Below are positions 63,735 to 64,000 of a stretch of 64,000 bases of DNA, piece after piece. Numbering within the stretch: position 1 is the stretch's first letter; every line of letters begins with the position of its first letter. The notes under the pieces were generated by a model. It was not told the origin of the DNA, searched no databases, and saw only the letters and a list, made by a program, of their open reading frames with translations. The position numbers were made by a program, and so were the translations under genes. The DNA comes from Acinetobacter corruptisaponis (GTDB lineage: Bacteria > Pseudomonadota > Gammaproteobacteria > Pseudomonadales > Moraxellaceae): positions 1-64,000 of the forward strand of contig NZ_CP125669.1 of the NCBI RefSeq assembly GCF_030053775.1, in the 5' to 3' direction.

Positions 63735-64000
63735 GTGGAATTAATCATTTTTTTTGCAATCGGCGCATTGGCTGGATTTGCCGCTGGGCTGTTTGGTGTG
63801 GGTGGTGGAACAATTATTGTTCCGATTCTATATATCGTGTTTACCCAAATGGGTTATGACCCTGAAGTGATCATGCACTTGGCTTTAGGGACATCGTTGG
63901 CAACCATTATCGTCACCTCGATCAGTTCATTGATGGCACACAATAAAAATGGTGCGGTCATCTGGTCAGTCTTTAAAAATCTAACGCCTGGCATGGCGGT
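63735..64000 (+). CDS. Sulfite exporter TauE/SafE permease (partial)
   Basis: N-terminal 88 residues of a membrane protein, cut by the window end. GTG start; MELIIFFAIGALAGFAAGLFGVGGGTIIVPIL is the TauE/SafE signature (GxGGG), followed by LALGTSLATIIVTSISSLMAHNKNGAV, the second helix pair. Acts in anion (sulfite or organosulfonate) transport. 41 nt after the flavin reductase gene, possibly the same transcript, which would fit a sulfur link. Confidence 0.82.
   Translation, partial: MELIIFFAIGALAGFAAGLFGVGGGTIIVPILYIVFTQMGYDPEVIMHLALGTSLATIIVTSISSLMAHNKNGAVIWSVFKNLTPGMA

Overview
The window looks like Acinetobacter chromosome. The low GC content, the long-form argininosuccinate synthase, FadH, the DUF1852/core-MetE pair and the IS982- and IS3-type insertion sequences all fit that genus. 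The assignment rests on recognising protein families by eye, not on a database search.

Layout. (1) 1-9480, mostly core: a histidine kinase and response regulator facing each other, two envelope proteins (chalcone-isomerase-like and NTF2-like), a scarred gene-free stretch (3172-4587) holding 3' pieces of two tRNAs, then pirin, argG and fadH. (2) 9490-40580: a roughly 31-kb genomic island inserted at the 3' end of tRNA-Ser(UGA). A 19-bp direct repeat (9566-9584 and 40562-40580) bounds it and a tyrosine integrase lies at its right end. (3) 40663-42370: an IS3-type element and an IS256-type remnant. (4) 42477-56894: an aromatic meta-cleavage catabolic cluster with its own FadL porin and a TetR regulator. 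(5) 56900-64000: another TetR gene, a haem-oxygenase-like diiron protein, DUF1826, SRPBCC, and a folate-independent methionine synthase operon (mesX-mesD-flavin reductase), ending in a TauE/SafE permease cut by the window edge.

The island is a mosaic. Its left part carries a plasmid/satellite-like module: an unknown 501-aa protein, an HUH-like Gp2/YagK protein, AlpA, a zinc-ribbon protein, DUF932, YqaJ recombinase and a Gp3-like recombination directionality factor (RDF). Metabolic debris follows (SDR, broken epimerase, frameshifted hydrolase) around an IS982 copy, then a second, partial 3' end of the RDF gene. The right part is an AT-rich defence cluster: a 1661-aa NERD-kinase-kinase-SF1 helicase with a winged-helix/PLD-like partner (Mokosh type I-like), a deleted DarG antitoxin, an AAA ATPase plus TOPRIM pair (RloAB/AbiL-like), a helicase-nuclease broken by a second IS982 copy, a remnant integrase and an orphan protein. 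A 139-nt cloverleaf-like inverted-repeat structure lies just upstream of the defence genes.

The catabolic cluster would import a hydrophobic aromatic (FadL), possibly decarboxylate it (ACMSD-type amidohydrolase), hydroxylate it (flavin monooxygenase), open the ring (VOC extradiol dioxygenase), hydrolyse the product (C-C hydrolase) and send the 2-hydroxydienoate through hydratase, aldolase and acetaldehyde dehydrogenase to pyruvate and acetyl-CoA. Copies of one palindrome, TTTGAACA-N4-TGTTCAAA, stand before fadL, the meta operon and the amidohydrolase/DUF2147 pair, with half-sites before the TetR gene, so a single regulator may control the cluster.

The best candidates for something new are the Mokosh-like pair with its degenerate nuclease motif, the cloverleaf locus, and the repeated 3' tails of the RDF gene left at four places in the window.
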